64,000 nucleotides of DNA from Salvator merianae (GCA_003586115.2 QVOM02000053.1:1099658-1163657); one strand, 5' to 3'; positions 36,008 to 47,912 are shown, counted from the stretch's first letter. Translations and numbers: made by a program. Notes: a model not told the origin generated them from the sequence alone.

Positions 36008-37105
36008 TTCACGTCTTGGGATCTGGCCCAGCCCTACGAAAGGTTGCTCTACTAAACCTCCCTGTGTAAGACTAACAGGATCTACCTCTTGGTTACTGTA
36101 CTTCCCAGGGCCATGAGAATCTTACGGTCAATGCAGCATCAGCCACATTGAACAAGCTAACAAATTGCAATGATAGAATCATTTGCACAAAAAGTCGGAA
36201 ATGGCACAAAATCAAATTTCTAGGGAATTTCAATAATGAGTATTTGTACCTTTTATCGTGTTGGAATCTTTTTTTTTCCTTTCTGAAAAATTAGCAGCCA
36301 ACGCGTGAAAGCTTCTTTTTTTTTGTCTTAGCAGCAGCACTTACTTCTAATTTATCTCTTGTTCTTTCTCTTTCCAGCAAACTGCAATTATTGTAGGCTT
36401 TGAGAAGGGGAAATCGACTTTAAAAGCTCTCTGTTCAGTGAAGCAACAGAATTCTATTTTCCTTCTCTGTCACCTTCATCTGATCCCTGACGCACGAAAC
36501 CATCCTCCTCCATTTTCCAAATTTTATAAGCCCAGTAGACCAGCTGAATTCTAACCAGAAGGATTTACTCTGCTAATGCCCGCTTTGTGTCTTCTCTGTA
36601 ACGTACGAATAACATCCGACAGCTGGAGCCACATCCCGGATTTGTCACGGGCTTCTCGCACTGGGGCTGCCTTTGGCGCCTGACGCCAAAACTAAAGAAG
36701 CGTGGATGGGCTTCTGCTAGCCCGGTGGGAAGCTGCTCCCTTGAAGTAAGGCTGTCTAGGCCGCAAGAGCCAGGAAGACTGATTTTGCTGTCTTTGAAAG
36801 TACCATCTCACCCTGCAAGGTATAAAAATGAACTCCTTGGGATAAAAAGCTCTCACAAGTCACTCTCTTCATAGAAGATAAGTCAACCGGCGTGCAATTT
36901 TCAGGCTCTGGGAACTGGTCCTCTACAACTACCAATTTTCTAGAAGTTCACAGCCTTGCCATCACCGTGAGTTATGCGCAAAGCACCTTTTGACAAGGGT
37001 GCTTTTCTCTGAGGGAGAGCAGCAACTTATTTCCACTTCAGAGGATAGATGTCCTAACTGTGCAAGCCATTCAAGCAGGAATATGTTTAGTGGGCATGGG
37101 CTTTG
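36008..37105. other. Unrecognised noncoding sequence
   Basis: Mostly unique-looking, with no gene recognised. Confidence 0.35.
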
Positions 37106-37111
37106 TGTGGG

Positions 37112-37466
37112 TAACCACATGTTTTCCCTGCATTCACCTTACTCCAGCTTGAAGGCTCAGAAAAGTTGCCCCTACAACATTCAGAATCTCATACCTCTGA
37201 AGGTGTCTCTTTTTTAAAGCCAGGTTGGGCAGGAAACTACATAAGCAAAAAAAAAAAAAAAAAAAAAGTGAGGGTTTCCCACCGAGTGGCCGATCAGTGG
37301 CAAGCACCCATAGTCAGGTTGTCTGATTTGGAGGTGAATGTGGGCTGCAATGTGACAAAATAAAGCTGTGCATTTGGATAATTATTTAGAAGACATTTTT
37401 TGTGCATCTGTGGTGGGACACTTTTTTTAAAGGGATGATTGAGTTCAACAGTGTCTGATTGCACCC
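37112..37466 (-). mobile_element. TIR element, GGGTGTGATCAGACA family, copy D
   Basis: The right end GTGTCTGATTGCACCC and interior GGTTGGGCAGGAAACTAC, GAGTGGCCGATCAGTGGC, AAGCACCCATAGTCAGG and TTTGGAGGTGAATG match copy C. The left end is too diverged to fix. A run of 21 A at 37247-37267 replaces the AAAG of copy C. Confidence 0.7.
37247..37267 (+). repeat. Poly(A) run inside TIR element
   Basis: About 21 consecutive A lie inside copy D at the site where copy C has only three. It looks like slippage expansion, not a retroposon tail. Confidence 0.9.
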
Positions 37467-38230
37467 TTAAATACTTTGAAAATGCTTTTTAAAAAGCCAC
37501 TGAACATTTTTATTAGAAAATGAGATTTGCATCCACACAAATAGTACAGTGCTTGAAGCATGGAATAGAAATCTTACATGGGGATGGGGGTTGGTAGTTA
37601 GGAACAACTGTTCTCCCAGAAGTATCTTTGTCTTTCTCCTTGTCATTCTCATCCACCTGACTTTATGGCTAATGTATCATAATGAATGCAAAGCTTTGAA
37701 GCACATTGCATAAAAACACCTCTAATTGGAAGCATTGCACCTATGTTACCAACGGTGACTGTTTAATTGTTTTCATAGAAGACTTGATACATTCGTCACC
37801 GGATCACAGGCAACAGCAAGATCTGCATGGCAACTCTGGTCTGTGCCAAAAGGGAGTCAGAACTGGGGTGACTGCATGCCACCGTGCACTGGGAGTGCAG
37901 TGAATGCCCTTCACCACACTCACCTGGTTTACTCCCAGGGGCAGAATCTGCTTGCAGGTGCACTCCTTTTGCAGAGTTGTAAAAAACCTGTGGCTGCCCT
38001 GTGGAGGGCCAGTGGCCACTTGAGGGGGGGTATTTTTCCTCCTGGGGATTATCTAGCACAATTGTAGGGTGCCCTGCAAGTTCAAAAATATATATCTGCA
38101 GAAATCAGGCCAATGCAATATATGATTTGGCCACAGGATTTAAATTCAATTGGGATGGAAAGCAGCTCCACTGACAACTAATTGCATCATCCCTGCCCCG
38201 CTGTACTGATTAGGGTTAATTTGTTGGTTA
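37467..38230. other. Unrecognised noncoding sequence
   Basis: No gene or named repeat was seen. Confidence 0.35.
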
Positions 38231-38335
38231 CAGCGGCGGCCGTTGGCTTTAAGGGCGGGTGTTTGTAACCCGCAGAAAGCATGCGACTGCTGTTTGCGGG
38301 GCCTCTGGGCCTCCGTACTGTCACAGCAGGTCGCT
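38231..38335 (+). mobile_element. hAT-like MITE, left half only
   Basis: CAGCGGCGGCCGTTGG, CTTTAAGGGCGGGTGTTTG, GACTGCTGTTTGCGG and GCCTCTGGGCCTCCGTACTG are followed by TCACAGCAGGTCGCT, where the match ends. No 8-bp duplication or right arm. Confidence 0.85.
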
Positions 38336-39003
38336 CCGGAGTCAGCGTGAGATGCTGTATCTGGATCGTCTTCCAAATGCAGAATGTTTATGCCAGCAGT
38401 TCCGAGTTGCCCCTGCTACTGGAACAGATCCAGGCTGGGCGGCTCCTGCTGGACTGGTCCTGCAAGCTAAGTGCAGATCCAGCCTTTGGCTAATCTGAGG
38501 CCCTTATGTTTTCACTTCTTAAACCCCGTATCTGTTTCCGGAGTTGTGTTTCTGGTGGGATTTCTGGGTCTCTTCGAGGGAGTTAATTCCTTCTCCCCTG
38601 CCAGGGATATATTTGCCATGCTGACTCTACTCTGAGCTGTGTGTGGAGTTGCCTGTGCAAACTCATCACTATTCCACTGGCTCCTTGGTTCCAATATTTT
38701 CAGAACAGATTCAGTTAATGTTGTTAATAACGCTCTGCACTCCGCTAAACGTGTTTTTTATTAAAGTGACGTCGGAATTCCATGACTGGGCCAGGTTGTT
38801 TAAAGTGTTCTGCTGTTTGCTCAAGATATGAGGGGCCAGCAATAAATAAGAACTTTGATTTTCCTCGAGGGAGTCTTGCACTGCTGAGTTGGGGGCCTGT
38901 TTGGTTCTTTCTTGGTATCCGAGGTTGTGTTATTCCCACACAATGCTTCTGCAAACGTGTCATTAACAGGAGTCAATTTATTAGCTAAGATTAATTCCAA
39001 AGC

Positions 39004-39016
39004 GGGGGGGGGGGGG
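39004..39016 (+). repeat. G13 homopolymer
   Basis: Thirteen consecutive G, one of about ten G/C runs of nine or more in the window. Confidence 0.95.
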
Positions 39017-40307
39017 CATACCGGATGCTGTTCTTTGGAAGACAAGCTGGGCCTAAAAACCAACGCAGTGCCAATGGCTGTGAGTCCGAAGCAGCTCCTA
39101 CTTCTTCTCCGGGTAAAGTCGACCACTGTTTTAGCTTGATTGCCCCGATTATTTTGGATTATATTGTTTTCAAGGCCATCATTGCAAGCAGTTGTAGGAG
39201 GGAGTAAGTCGAGTTTTTGCTAATCACATCCAGTGAGGGCCATCATGGAAAGCAGTAGCAGGGAGGCTGAATCTAAACTATGCAGGCCAACAGGGTGTTA
39301 TTCTTTCGTAAGGTGTTTACATTTGCTAACGGTAAGCTAAAACGGAGATCAACTTCCAGGCGTAAAAACAGCTAAGTAAAAATGTAAATTGGAATGTAAT
39401 ACTTGCGATAGGCCTCCTAGATGAGAATGATGCTCTGTCCAGTGTAGACAGACCATATCAGCAGGGGTGGGGCCTTATAGATCAACACCGCCAACGGACC
39501 CAGGAGTCACGGGCTCCTAATCAGAATTAAAAGTAAGTGCAGAAAGAGCCCAAGATTCAGACATGACCAACATAATCTTATGGTGACCTATTGCCCTCCG
39601 TATGTATATTATTGCTATTACCAAACCAGCCTGAAAACATAGTGCATACATCTTCCTATGAGGCAGACACAGTTAAAGTGTGAATATGCAAATATATAGA
39701 TGAAGCACTCAGATATTAACAGTGTTTGGTTTTCCCTCCCTATATTTCAGTACAAGTCCATCCACTGCTGCCAGTACCACCATGGTGGAGTTCTAATCCC
39801 AAAACCACCTTGCGGCACCTTTTCAACAAGGGCTGGCCTATTGTTTTTACACACCCACCCCACCTAAGTGTGCCCATCTTTAAGAGCTGCAGAGCACTTC
39901 TTACACCACTTAGAGTCAATTGTTTCCCACATTCTGTCTGCATCAGAGCAACTGAATCTCTGCCAAAATACCAGCACAGTCAAAGCAGCTTAAAGTTGGT
40001 TTGAAAGAGAAAAACCATGACACATGTTAATAGCGGGAGCAACTAAAATAAATTGGTATGAGCTTCCAGCAATAACACATTTTAAAAATTCATTAAGCAT
40101 TACTCAGAAGAGCTTCTTCTTCTTTCTTTAAAGCTGCATACCGCGGAAAAATAACGAGCAGAGGGGGGAAAAAACCCCACTTGGCATTGAATATACACTT
40201 TGGGCCTTCGCCTTTCGCATCTTGTGGTGCAGAGGGCGCCTCCTTTACCTCCACGGGGTAGGGACGTGTACGAATGAGCCCCTGGCTAGAGGACGGGTGA
40301 GAATGCA

Positions 40308-40328
40308 AATAAATAAATAAATAAATAT
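40308..40328 (+). repeat. (AAAT)n tetranucleotide repeat
   Basis: Five tandem AAAT units. Confidence 0.9.
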
Positions 40329-41301
40329 GGTGGGGTCCCCTTGAGACAGATTTTCCACCTTGAACATGGAAGCAGATGCTGAGTCACCCAGCCAGCTGCC
40401 TCCTGACTTTCGCCTAGTGAATGCGCCTTGTGACAGGCGGTCGCTTGCGCCTGGCCCGGCCCCCTTCCCCGGGGCGGGACGTTAAGCCTCTCTTGCAGGA
40501 GCAAAGGCACCCCCTGCTTCTGCCAGCCTCAGCCCAGCCTTCCCACAGCGTGCTGCTGAACAGATGGAGTGGAGTCTTATTCCAAGAGAGTGACCTTTAC
40601 TTCTTCCAAGAGGATCTAACTTAGCAGTAATTGCACTTGCAGTATCATCAGTGCGATATGCCCAAGGCGTTGGCTTTTGAAAGGGTTGATGCACAAGCAT
40701 TAATATCGGGGTGGGGTGGGGTAGCAGTTTCACGCTAGGTAGTATTTGTTGCCTAACAAACAAGCAAACAAACAGACAAACAGGAGCTCCCAGCCTGATC
40801 ACTCCTATCGGAATTAGGTCTGGGCTGATTCTTAGCCCTTCTGATCACCGTTGCCTCCCCCAGAAAAGGAGGCAGCTGGGACAGAAGCAGTGCCACTTGT
40901 AATAGGCAGCTAATACAGGAAGGCATAAATATTTCACGCCCTCGCCGGTGGGCCGGGTGCCTTGCTAATAACGAGAAGGAGAAGCACTCGACCGGTGCGC
41001 TGACCCAGAGCGTGTCTGTGCAGCTTGTCGATACGGTCCCAACGTGAAACTGTGTCACACAGCTTTGGAGAAGGTTCCAGGAAACAAGCAAGCAAGCAGG
41101 TGCCCGACTGTTTTGAGGCCGTCAGTTCTGAGTAAGGAGAAGAAATGAAACAGGAGCCCACATCCAAAGCTCCCAGAGGAAGCGGTAAAATAGCCTCTAC
41201 CCCGAGCCCTGCAAATGTGCTCGGAAAACCAGAGAAACAGCATGCAGTTGTTTATAATGAGGTCCGTGGGAAAGGCAAACATGGAATTAGAGCCCAGGGA
41301 G

Positions 41302-41484
41302 GCCCTTTCTGTGCTGGGCCTTACTCCAGATTGTAATCCAGAATAGGGCCCTGCTGTCTGCCTGCTGGCGCAGACTACAGCAAGTCCTGGGCAAGGCTTG
41401 CCATAGTCCGCACCGGCATCGGCATGCAGCTGGTAGGCTGCTGCTCTGGAATATAATCTGGAGTCAGGCCCAGTGCAGAAAGGC
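41302..41484. mobile_element. Inverted-repeat element, CTTTCTGCACTGGGCC family, copy 1
   Basis: The left end GCCCTTTCTGTGCTGGGCC plus TTACTCCAGATTGTAATCCAG is the inverse of the right end CTGGAATATAATCTGGAGT plus CAGGCCCAGTGCAGAAAGGC. About 42 bp pair at roughly 85% identity. A second copy is at 50078-50192. It is too short to encode anything. Target duplication not found. Confidence 0.65.
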
Positions 41485-41504
41485 ACTGAGTTTAGTGTTA
41501 GGGC

Positions 41505-41603
41505 CAGTGGCGGCTGGCAGCTTTAAGCCTGGGTGTTCGGGCCCCGCACGAAGCATGCCTGTTTTGCGGGGTCTCTGGGCCTCCGTACTGCTGCAGCAGG
41601 TTG
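41505..41603 (+). mobile_element. hAT-like MITE, left half only
   Basis: CAGTGGCGGCTGGCAG, CTTTAAGCCTGGGTGTTCG and TCTCTGGGCCTCCGTACTG end at CTGCAGCAGGTTGC. It starts only 20 bp after the preceding inverted-repeat element. Confidence 0.82.
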
Positions 41604-42389
41604 CGATCTGAAGTACCAGATGTGCATGATCGTGGCCACCACACATGCGCAGCTGTCTTTTCCGGCCCACACACATGTGCAGTGGGTCAAACAACAATGA
41701 CACTTTCAACCACAAGGTAAGTTTTAGCGCTATTTTGGGAAAACCCTCCACAAGAGTCAGGACTTCCGAAATAGGCTACCATGTGTTTTTGGGGGGATAA
41801 AACGTAGCTATGTTGGAGTTGCCACGGATGCGGCTATATTCCCCCCTTGGATTTGGATGGGGCTGGGATGTCCAGGCTTTTTTATGAGCAACTTCTTAAC
41901 CTCCTCCTGGGCCCCCATAAGTCAAAGTAAAAGCACTTCTTTGCTTTCAGACAACGGTGGATGAAATCATTAGACTGTAGTTTTAGTTAAGCTGTAGGAG
42001 ATTCTTTCCTGCCTTCCTCTGCAGCACATGATCACAGTGTTCATAAACACATGAAAACCCATTCCTCCATCCCTTCAGCAGCTGAGAAAATAGATGCGAA
42101 CCTTCTGTTCTACTCGGGGAACAACCTGACATTTAAATGCAATTATTTCTCCTCCCTTATGATGAAAAGACAGTTCTGCTCAATAAATCTGTCACATTTT
42201 GCAGATTCTTAAAAACTTTGCAACACAACTTCTGAGATTTTACAACCTTTTTTTTCCCCCTCCACTTTTTTTTTTTTATTATGCAAGAGGAAGGACAGAA
42301 GGAAAAGAAAAATCATAAAGCCGAGCACAGTGAGGCTTCTGCTAACTTTGAAATCATTAACTGAAGAACTGGGATAAATACCGGAGCAA
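41604..42389. other. Unrecognised noncoding sequence
   Basis: No gene was seen. Confidence 0.35.
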
Positions 42390-43085
42390 GGGAGAGACGC
42401 CTGCTCTCCGTAATAAATTAAACTGTCAATCACTTGGGGACCTCTTCATCTCACACTGTTTCCCCCAAGCCTTCCAATTGCCCGTTGAATTTCATTTATC
42501 AGCCTGCTGTATACAGAGCTGGATTAATTAAACTCATTCCAGTATCCCAGTAAAGCTTGCTTTTGCACAGCGCTAAAGAATAATTGAGTCCAAATGAATT
42601 GGAAAGTGGGTAAGTAATTGTAGTTATTATTCTGATGTAAATATTAGCTCTCGTCTGACATTTCAAAAGATTTAGTGGAGACGCTTTAGTGATAACACAG
42701 ATCATTACTTTGGTTCCGAAGGAGAGATGGCATGGGGGAAGGAAAAGCTGTGGCAATTAGTTTATGTACCTGAAACATACCTGAGTCATTTATTTTCACA
42801 TAGTTCCGTGGCCTGCAAAAAGTTTCATTAACACCAGCTCATGATTTATAGCAATCACTGGTCCGCATTAGTGCCAAAGTAATAGATGGAGCACTTCTGG
42901 AAATATCTCAGCGTTATTATTACGCATTCTAGGAGGACATCGTAAATTACGCCACTGCTTCCCTTAATGCTGCCAGCTGATGGATACTCCTCTGATTCTA
43001 ATTGTGGTAGCTGTATAACCAGTAAAAAGATGTGTCAAGGTGACGCTGGTTAATTAGGGAATCAGAATTCCTTAGATAAACACCG
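42390..43085. promoter_or_regulatory. Candidate conserved noncoding / developmental enhancer block
   Basis: This repeat-free AT-rich stretch has many homeodomain-core words: TTAATTAA at 42524-42531, CAATTAG at 42754-42760, TAATTAG at 43051-43057 and TGATTTAT near 42842. Its unbroken, non-repetitive texture is typical of vertebrate conserved noncoding elements. This is inference from sequence texture, with no comparison done. Confidence 0.3.
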
Positions 43086-44295
43086 CTAACAAGAATCGTG
43101 CCTAGGCCAGCAGAGGCAATACGGCGCACTAGAGCATCCATCAAGCCCCCAACTAGCCCAACTGGCTCTGGGAAAGCTTAAAATTTCCAGAGGGTGTTGA
43201 GCTGATGGGACTTTAGTTTATGTATTTACACACTTCTGTTCCACCCTGTATCCTAAATTCTCAGAGTAGATTGAAGTAAAGCCAGTACAAAATACACAGA
43301 AGTCAGTTCAGGACAGCCACAAAGAAACTAATTAATCATGGCATCTGGAGGGAGAAGACAAGCTACCCCTTCAGCCCAAAGGTGCATCTTTACCATGCAT
43401 CCAAATCTTATCTGAAACTGAGATAAATCTCAATGCCTCTTTCTGCTCCTTCAGAAGTCAAAGATATTAGACCTTCTTCTCAGTCTAGCCCCAAAGGGGA
43501 GCTTTTGCTCTGCTACTTGACATTCCTCAGGTCTACATGCTGATGGACACTTTAAATTTCTAATGACACGGAGCTCTTTGCCAGCCTGTATTGCACACCA
43601 CGGCACAGCTCTTCACGACAGACATTTATCTTTTCATACCTGGCCCGGCCAATGCAAAGGTTTTTGCATCACTGATCAAATAAAAACAGTATACAAAAAG
43701 AAATGCATGAATTAAAAGAAGAAAATACAAATTCTAACAACCCTAACCAAAGGATGACACACAACACTCCCTGAATCCTTTTCCTTCTGACAAAGTGGCG
43801 CTGGTTCCACAAACAGGCTGCTTTTCCCCCTGGCTTCTTTTTGGTCCGCAATTTAATTGCTTTAAAGCTCTCGTTGGGAGTGGCTGAATGGAATCCGCAT
43901 CCATCTGGAAGTCAAGTGGAACAGACAAGTGCATTTGCCTTCCAAAGCGAGCCCTCTCTGGAGTTCAAAGTTAAAACAGCGTTCACTGTTCTGTTTGCAA
44001 AGTCCCCGCCTCACCCTTGGGGTTTTTTTTGGTGTTTTTTTTTTTGCAGTTTCTGAGGAAATTCTGTTTTTAGAGGCATTCCCTAGAAGGTGCATTAGAA
44101 TGGCCCACCACAACACCACAGTCATGCTGTAGTATTTAGCTCATCTAGACAGAGCTTGAGATGGATTAGGGTTGTTTCAAGTGAGAACATGATGATAAAG
44201 CAAACATCCTGTGAACATCTATGCAAGAGGTGCTGAAAGACTGACTTAGGTAAAATGAAATGTTTGGAGCACTTCTTAAAATATTGTACACACGT
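43086..44295. other. Noncoding; weak L2-like fragment at 43215-43310
   Basis: TTATGTATTTACACACTTCTGTTCCACCC followed by CTCAGAGTAGATTGAAG resembles an L2-type fragment. The remainder is unassigned. No gene was seen. Confidence 0.3.
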
Positions 44296-44303
44296 ATAGA
44301 TAC

Positions 44304-44513
44304 CAGCAGTGGCCGGTGGCTTTAAGCCTGGGTGTTCACGCCCTGTGTGAACCACGCCATGGCTGTTCATGGGGCCTCAGGACCTCTGTACTGCCTCAGC
44401 AGGTCGCTGGTGACCTACTGAGGCAGTACGGAGGCACAGAAGCCCTGCGAACAGCCATGGCGCACTTCACACAGGGCGTGAACACCTGGGCTTAAAGCTG
44501 CCAGCCACCGCTG
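44304..44513. mobile_element. hAT-like palindromic MITE, full 210-bp copy
   Basis: The best preserved member. Perfect 8-bp direct repeats ATAGATAC lie at 44296-44303 and 44514-44521. The arms CAGCAGTGGCCGGTGG and CAGCGGTGGCTGGCAG continue inverted through CTTTAAGCCTGGGTGTTCACG, CCATGGCTGTTC and TACTGCCTCAGCAGGTC to a centre near 44405. With arms of about 100 bp the whole element is one hairpin. It has no coding capacity and would need a hAT transposase in trans. Confidence 0.92.
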
Positions 44514-44521
44514 ATAGATAC

Positions 44522-45394
44522 ACACAAAAAATAGGGAGCAATTTTGGTCCAGTTTACTTGGGAATCTTCATCATGTGAATGCAGGCATGGCAAAGCCATA
44601 CTATTAAATGCATTTCTAGCAAACTGTGCCTAGTTACACGCAGGAAGTGAGAGATTAAAACTAAATGAAAATGTTTGAACCTCAGGGAATTTCTGTCAAA
44701 GAAAAAAAGGACAGTTTTTTTGTAAGTACTGAATCCTATACAGTATTGCCTTAGGCATTCTGGCTCAAGGCATAGAAATTGAAGAGTAAATTAACATAAA
44801 GGAAGCACAACAGGGTTTGAAAGTAAGCACTGTGTGATCCATTCCTTGCCATCACACAACAAAAGAGAGTGGAGCCAGATGTAAGATACGGGATTCCCCA
44901 GAACTTAAAACTGAGAAGAAAGAGGGAAAAGATATACAGAAAAAGCATTGTGACTTTGACTGTGACATCAATAGACATAAAAGAAATGATTGCTTGCTTT
45001 ATTCCCTCTGTTGTTGCCACATTTTAAAATGCTTTAGATCTGAAATGCTTTAAGTGCCTTTTTTTGTGATGGTCTTAATTAAATCTCAAACACCAAAGAA
45101 GCCCATTGGCAAATCTGTTAATTCACGGTGATAATAGAACTGGTCCTCCCCAGAAGATATCTAGCAATTCAAAGTGTTCATCCCATAGCCTCCCTACTAT
45201 CAGAAACTCAGTTTTTCAGTCCATAATTTGATTGACAGTTACCTTCAGAACAATTGCAAAGATAGGGTGCACATGACAAAATTCCCGGCAGAAGGGCAAG
45301 AATTTATTTTTATAATTATATTATGAATTTATTGATTAGTCCATTGACCATTGCTATTAAGTTTGTTTTGTGTTTAAAAAATCAGTAGACCTGT
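44522..45394. other. Unrecognised noncoding sequence
   Basis: AT-rich with no gene recognised. Confidence 0.35.
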
Positions 45395-45399
45395 TCGTT

Positions 45400-45680
45400 T
45401 CTGTGGATGTTTGCATTGAACTGAACATGCAGTGGTTTGCATATCCAGAAATTCCATCAAATCAGAAATTCCAGCAAACCAGAAATTCTATCAAACCAGT
45501 ATCATGCTTGCAAAGATGAACTATTTGAACAAACAGTGTTTGCTGTGGTTTGCCCTTGAAAAGAGCTTTTTTAACGGAAAAAATAGTATTTTTTTTGTTT
45601 TTGAACAAGTTTGGAATTGAACGTGAACAATCCCTTTATTTGATTAAATGGTTTGCTGTTGAGCTGAACAAATGGGTGAT
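45400..45680 (+). mobile_element. GAAC-rich repeat family, copy 1
   Basis: CCCTTGAAAAGAGCTTTTTTAACG, TTTGGAATTGAACGTGAACAA and TTTGATTAAATGGTTTGCTG match the reverse complement of 49413-49610 almost word for word. The upstream part (TTTGCATATCCAGAAATT) matches 62510-62535. It is an interspersed repeat of unknown class. Confidence 0.6.
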
Positions 45681-45694
45681 CGTTTTCTACATGT

Positions 45695-45840
45695 CATCAT
45701 CATCATTTTGTTTAATATTTATGTATAGCCCTATGCATGACCTCAGGGCGGTTCACAAAGATGAAAAAGAAAGAACAAACAACAAAAGAAAAAAAGGAAA
45801 TTCTAATATACGCCATAAAAACCAGATAAATTAACAATCA
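45695..45840 (+). mobile_element. L2-like fragment
   Basis: TTTAATATTTATGTATAGCCC, then CCTCAGGGCGGTTCACAAAGAT and an A-rich AAAACCAGATAAATTAACAATCACAA tail, is the widely repeated reptile CTCAGGGCGGTTCACA segment. Confidence 0.5.
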
Positions 45841-46329
45841 CAAACTACAGTAACCTCACTCACCAAATGCCCATATCAAAAGTTGATATTATAATAAGCG
45901 TCAAAAGCTGGTTGCTTCTTATTCTGTTGTTAAATAGTGAATACTTATTATTTTGGGGAAATGATTGATGTCATCTAAGACAAGATTGAAGAGATGAGAC
46001 AACTATGTAAAATGTGCTAATCTGTATGAGATTCACTTGTTGACAGAACTTTTAACAGACATTTTTTTTATTGCTCATAGATTCTTCATTTCTTTCTCTG
46101 ATTTTTTCTTCTTCTCCCCCCCTTTTTTTGTAAATAAGAACACTCTGTTCCTGTTAATTTGATTCTGTTTTGTGCTGATTAAAAATCTGTATAATCTTGA
46201 ATATTGATATTGTAACCTTATTATTTTGCTTGTCTAAAACTTTGCAGTGTTGATCTCTTTTGGACTTTGCAGATCTTCTATTTTGTTTTATTTTAAGGTT
46301 TTGATATTAATAGTTTATTGCATCTAGAG

Positions 46330-46358
46330 AGTGAATGAATGAATGAATGAATGAATTA
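46330..46358 (+). repeat. (GAAT)n microsatellite
   Basis: About six tandem GAAT units. Confidence 0.9.
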
Positions 46359-46979
46359 ATACAGAAAACATGTTCCCCGTTGTGTCAGTCTCCCCCTTGC
46401 TCAGCCCCAGCAGTATACATGGTTGCATCTGTATGCCTCTCCTGTGCCTGTTCAGCTCACCTCTGCATCACAAACAATAGTCAAGATAGGGAAGTGGGAG
46501 CAGTGGCAGCCTGGGACCATGGGTGGTGGTTCATCCCTTTGATTGTCTATGGCAGGTGACAGCATTGTTCAGGGAAATCAAAACAATGCTTTCAGCCCCT
46601 GTTTCCTAGAAAACATCCATGCGTTTTCTTTACAGGTAAAATTCTCTTAAGGGAACCAATCAAGCAAAGAAACTAAACAAACAGCTGTTATGCAGAAGAC
46701 TTGGAAGCTTACAAGATTCACAGAAACCATCCAGAGGACTCCTTCTGATGCTGGGCTGATACTGTTCACTACTCCTCAAGTCAAGGTGCTCTCAATGTTC
46801 TTGATCTACAACTCCCATCTTTCTGTGCCAGCCCCAAAATGTCGAGTGGTCAGAAATATGGGGAAGACTGAAGTTGAGTTTTGGGATCTTCAGTCAAGAT
46901 GGAACCAATGAAAAGAAAACAGAGTGGTGCCTTTATCTGAAGTAGAGTAAGTTGCCGTGCTGCCAAAATGGCTCTCCTG

Positions 46980-47030
46980 CAGTGGCGGCCCATGACTTTA
47001 AGGGCGGGTGTTTGTGCCCCGCACAAAGCA
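46980..47030 (+). mobile_element. hAT-like MITE, terminal quarter
   Basis: CAGTGGCGGCCCATG, CTTTAAGGGCGGGTGTTTG and CCCCGCACAAAGCA match the first 50 bp of the family arm. The rest is lost. Confidence 0.78.
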
Positions 47031-47855
47031 ATGGATGGGGTTTTTCTGATCTGCACTGATGGGCAGACAGAAGTGACCCTGAACAAGACCACAAGGGCTT
47101 CAAATACGTAATGGAGGTAAGTGCAAAAAGACCCCTTCCTCTCATACCACGGAGGTGGTCCAAGGCTGCATAAAAGCATTCCCCCTTCTTTCTGTTTTTT
47201 CAGATTTCATCAGATTCTACTCTTGCATCTTGCGTGTGCCCAGTGGTGGGGCTGAGCTCTGGTCCACTGGAGTTAAGCTGCTACTGCACCCCATTTGCCA
47301 GCTGCCACTTCCTGTAGCAACCACAGGGAATCCAAGATGGACCACAGGAAAGAAAAGTGGGCAAGCATTTGGGGCTGCCTCCCTGCCATCATAAGCAGGG
47401 TGCGCGCACGCAATGGGAAAGACTGCTTTGTGTTCTTCTGTATTTAGTAAGAGCAACATTTTCTGAGAATTAAGAGAGAGCTGACTAAGACAGGCTACCC
47501 TTGAAAGGACACAACCTGTTCAAAATGATATTTAAAGAGCTGCCTTTGATGAGACCTCCTTCGCCCATCAACTTTGAATTTCATGAGTGCTTGGGGAGGT
47601 GTGCAAGTTGTGTTTTGCTGGGAAGATAATTGAGTAGTCAGTTTTATTGTACCAAATTGTGCAGTATGGTAATAAGGACAAATTCTTCTCAAAATGTGTG
47701 GGTGCCAACATATTATAAAACAGATTTCCCAGCTGCTTCTGATTATCATTCTCCCAGTACTCTGACTAGAATTCTCACAAATGCCATTCTGTGGATGGCA
47801 TTTCTAATGGGACAGGTTGCTACCATGGAGCTAAATACACTTCCTGCTTCATGAG
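47031..47855. other. Unrecognised noncoding sequence
   Basis: No gene was seen. Confidence 0.35.
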
Positions 47856-47858
47856 ACA

Positions 47859-47860
<2 letters not shown>

Positions 47861-47912
<52 letters not shown>

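Larger units (their letters stand above)
38336..41300. other. Unrecognised noncoding sequence
   Basis: No gene was seen. There is a G13 run at 39004-39016, an (AAAT)n run at 40308-40327 and a GC-rich patch at 40430-40485. None forms an obvious promoter or CpG island. Confidence 0.35.

Noticed and set aside
40430..40485. CpG island / promoter
   Set aside because: Only about 55 bp of GC-rich sequence with no neighbouring exon or TATA/initiator arrangement.
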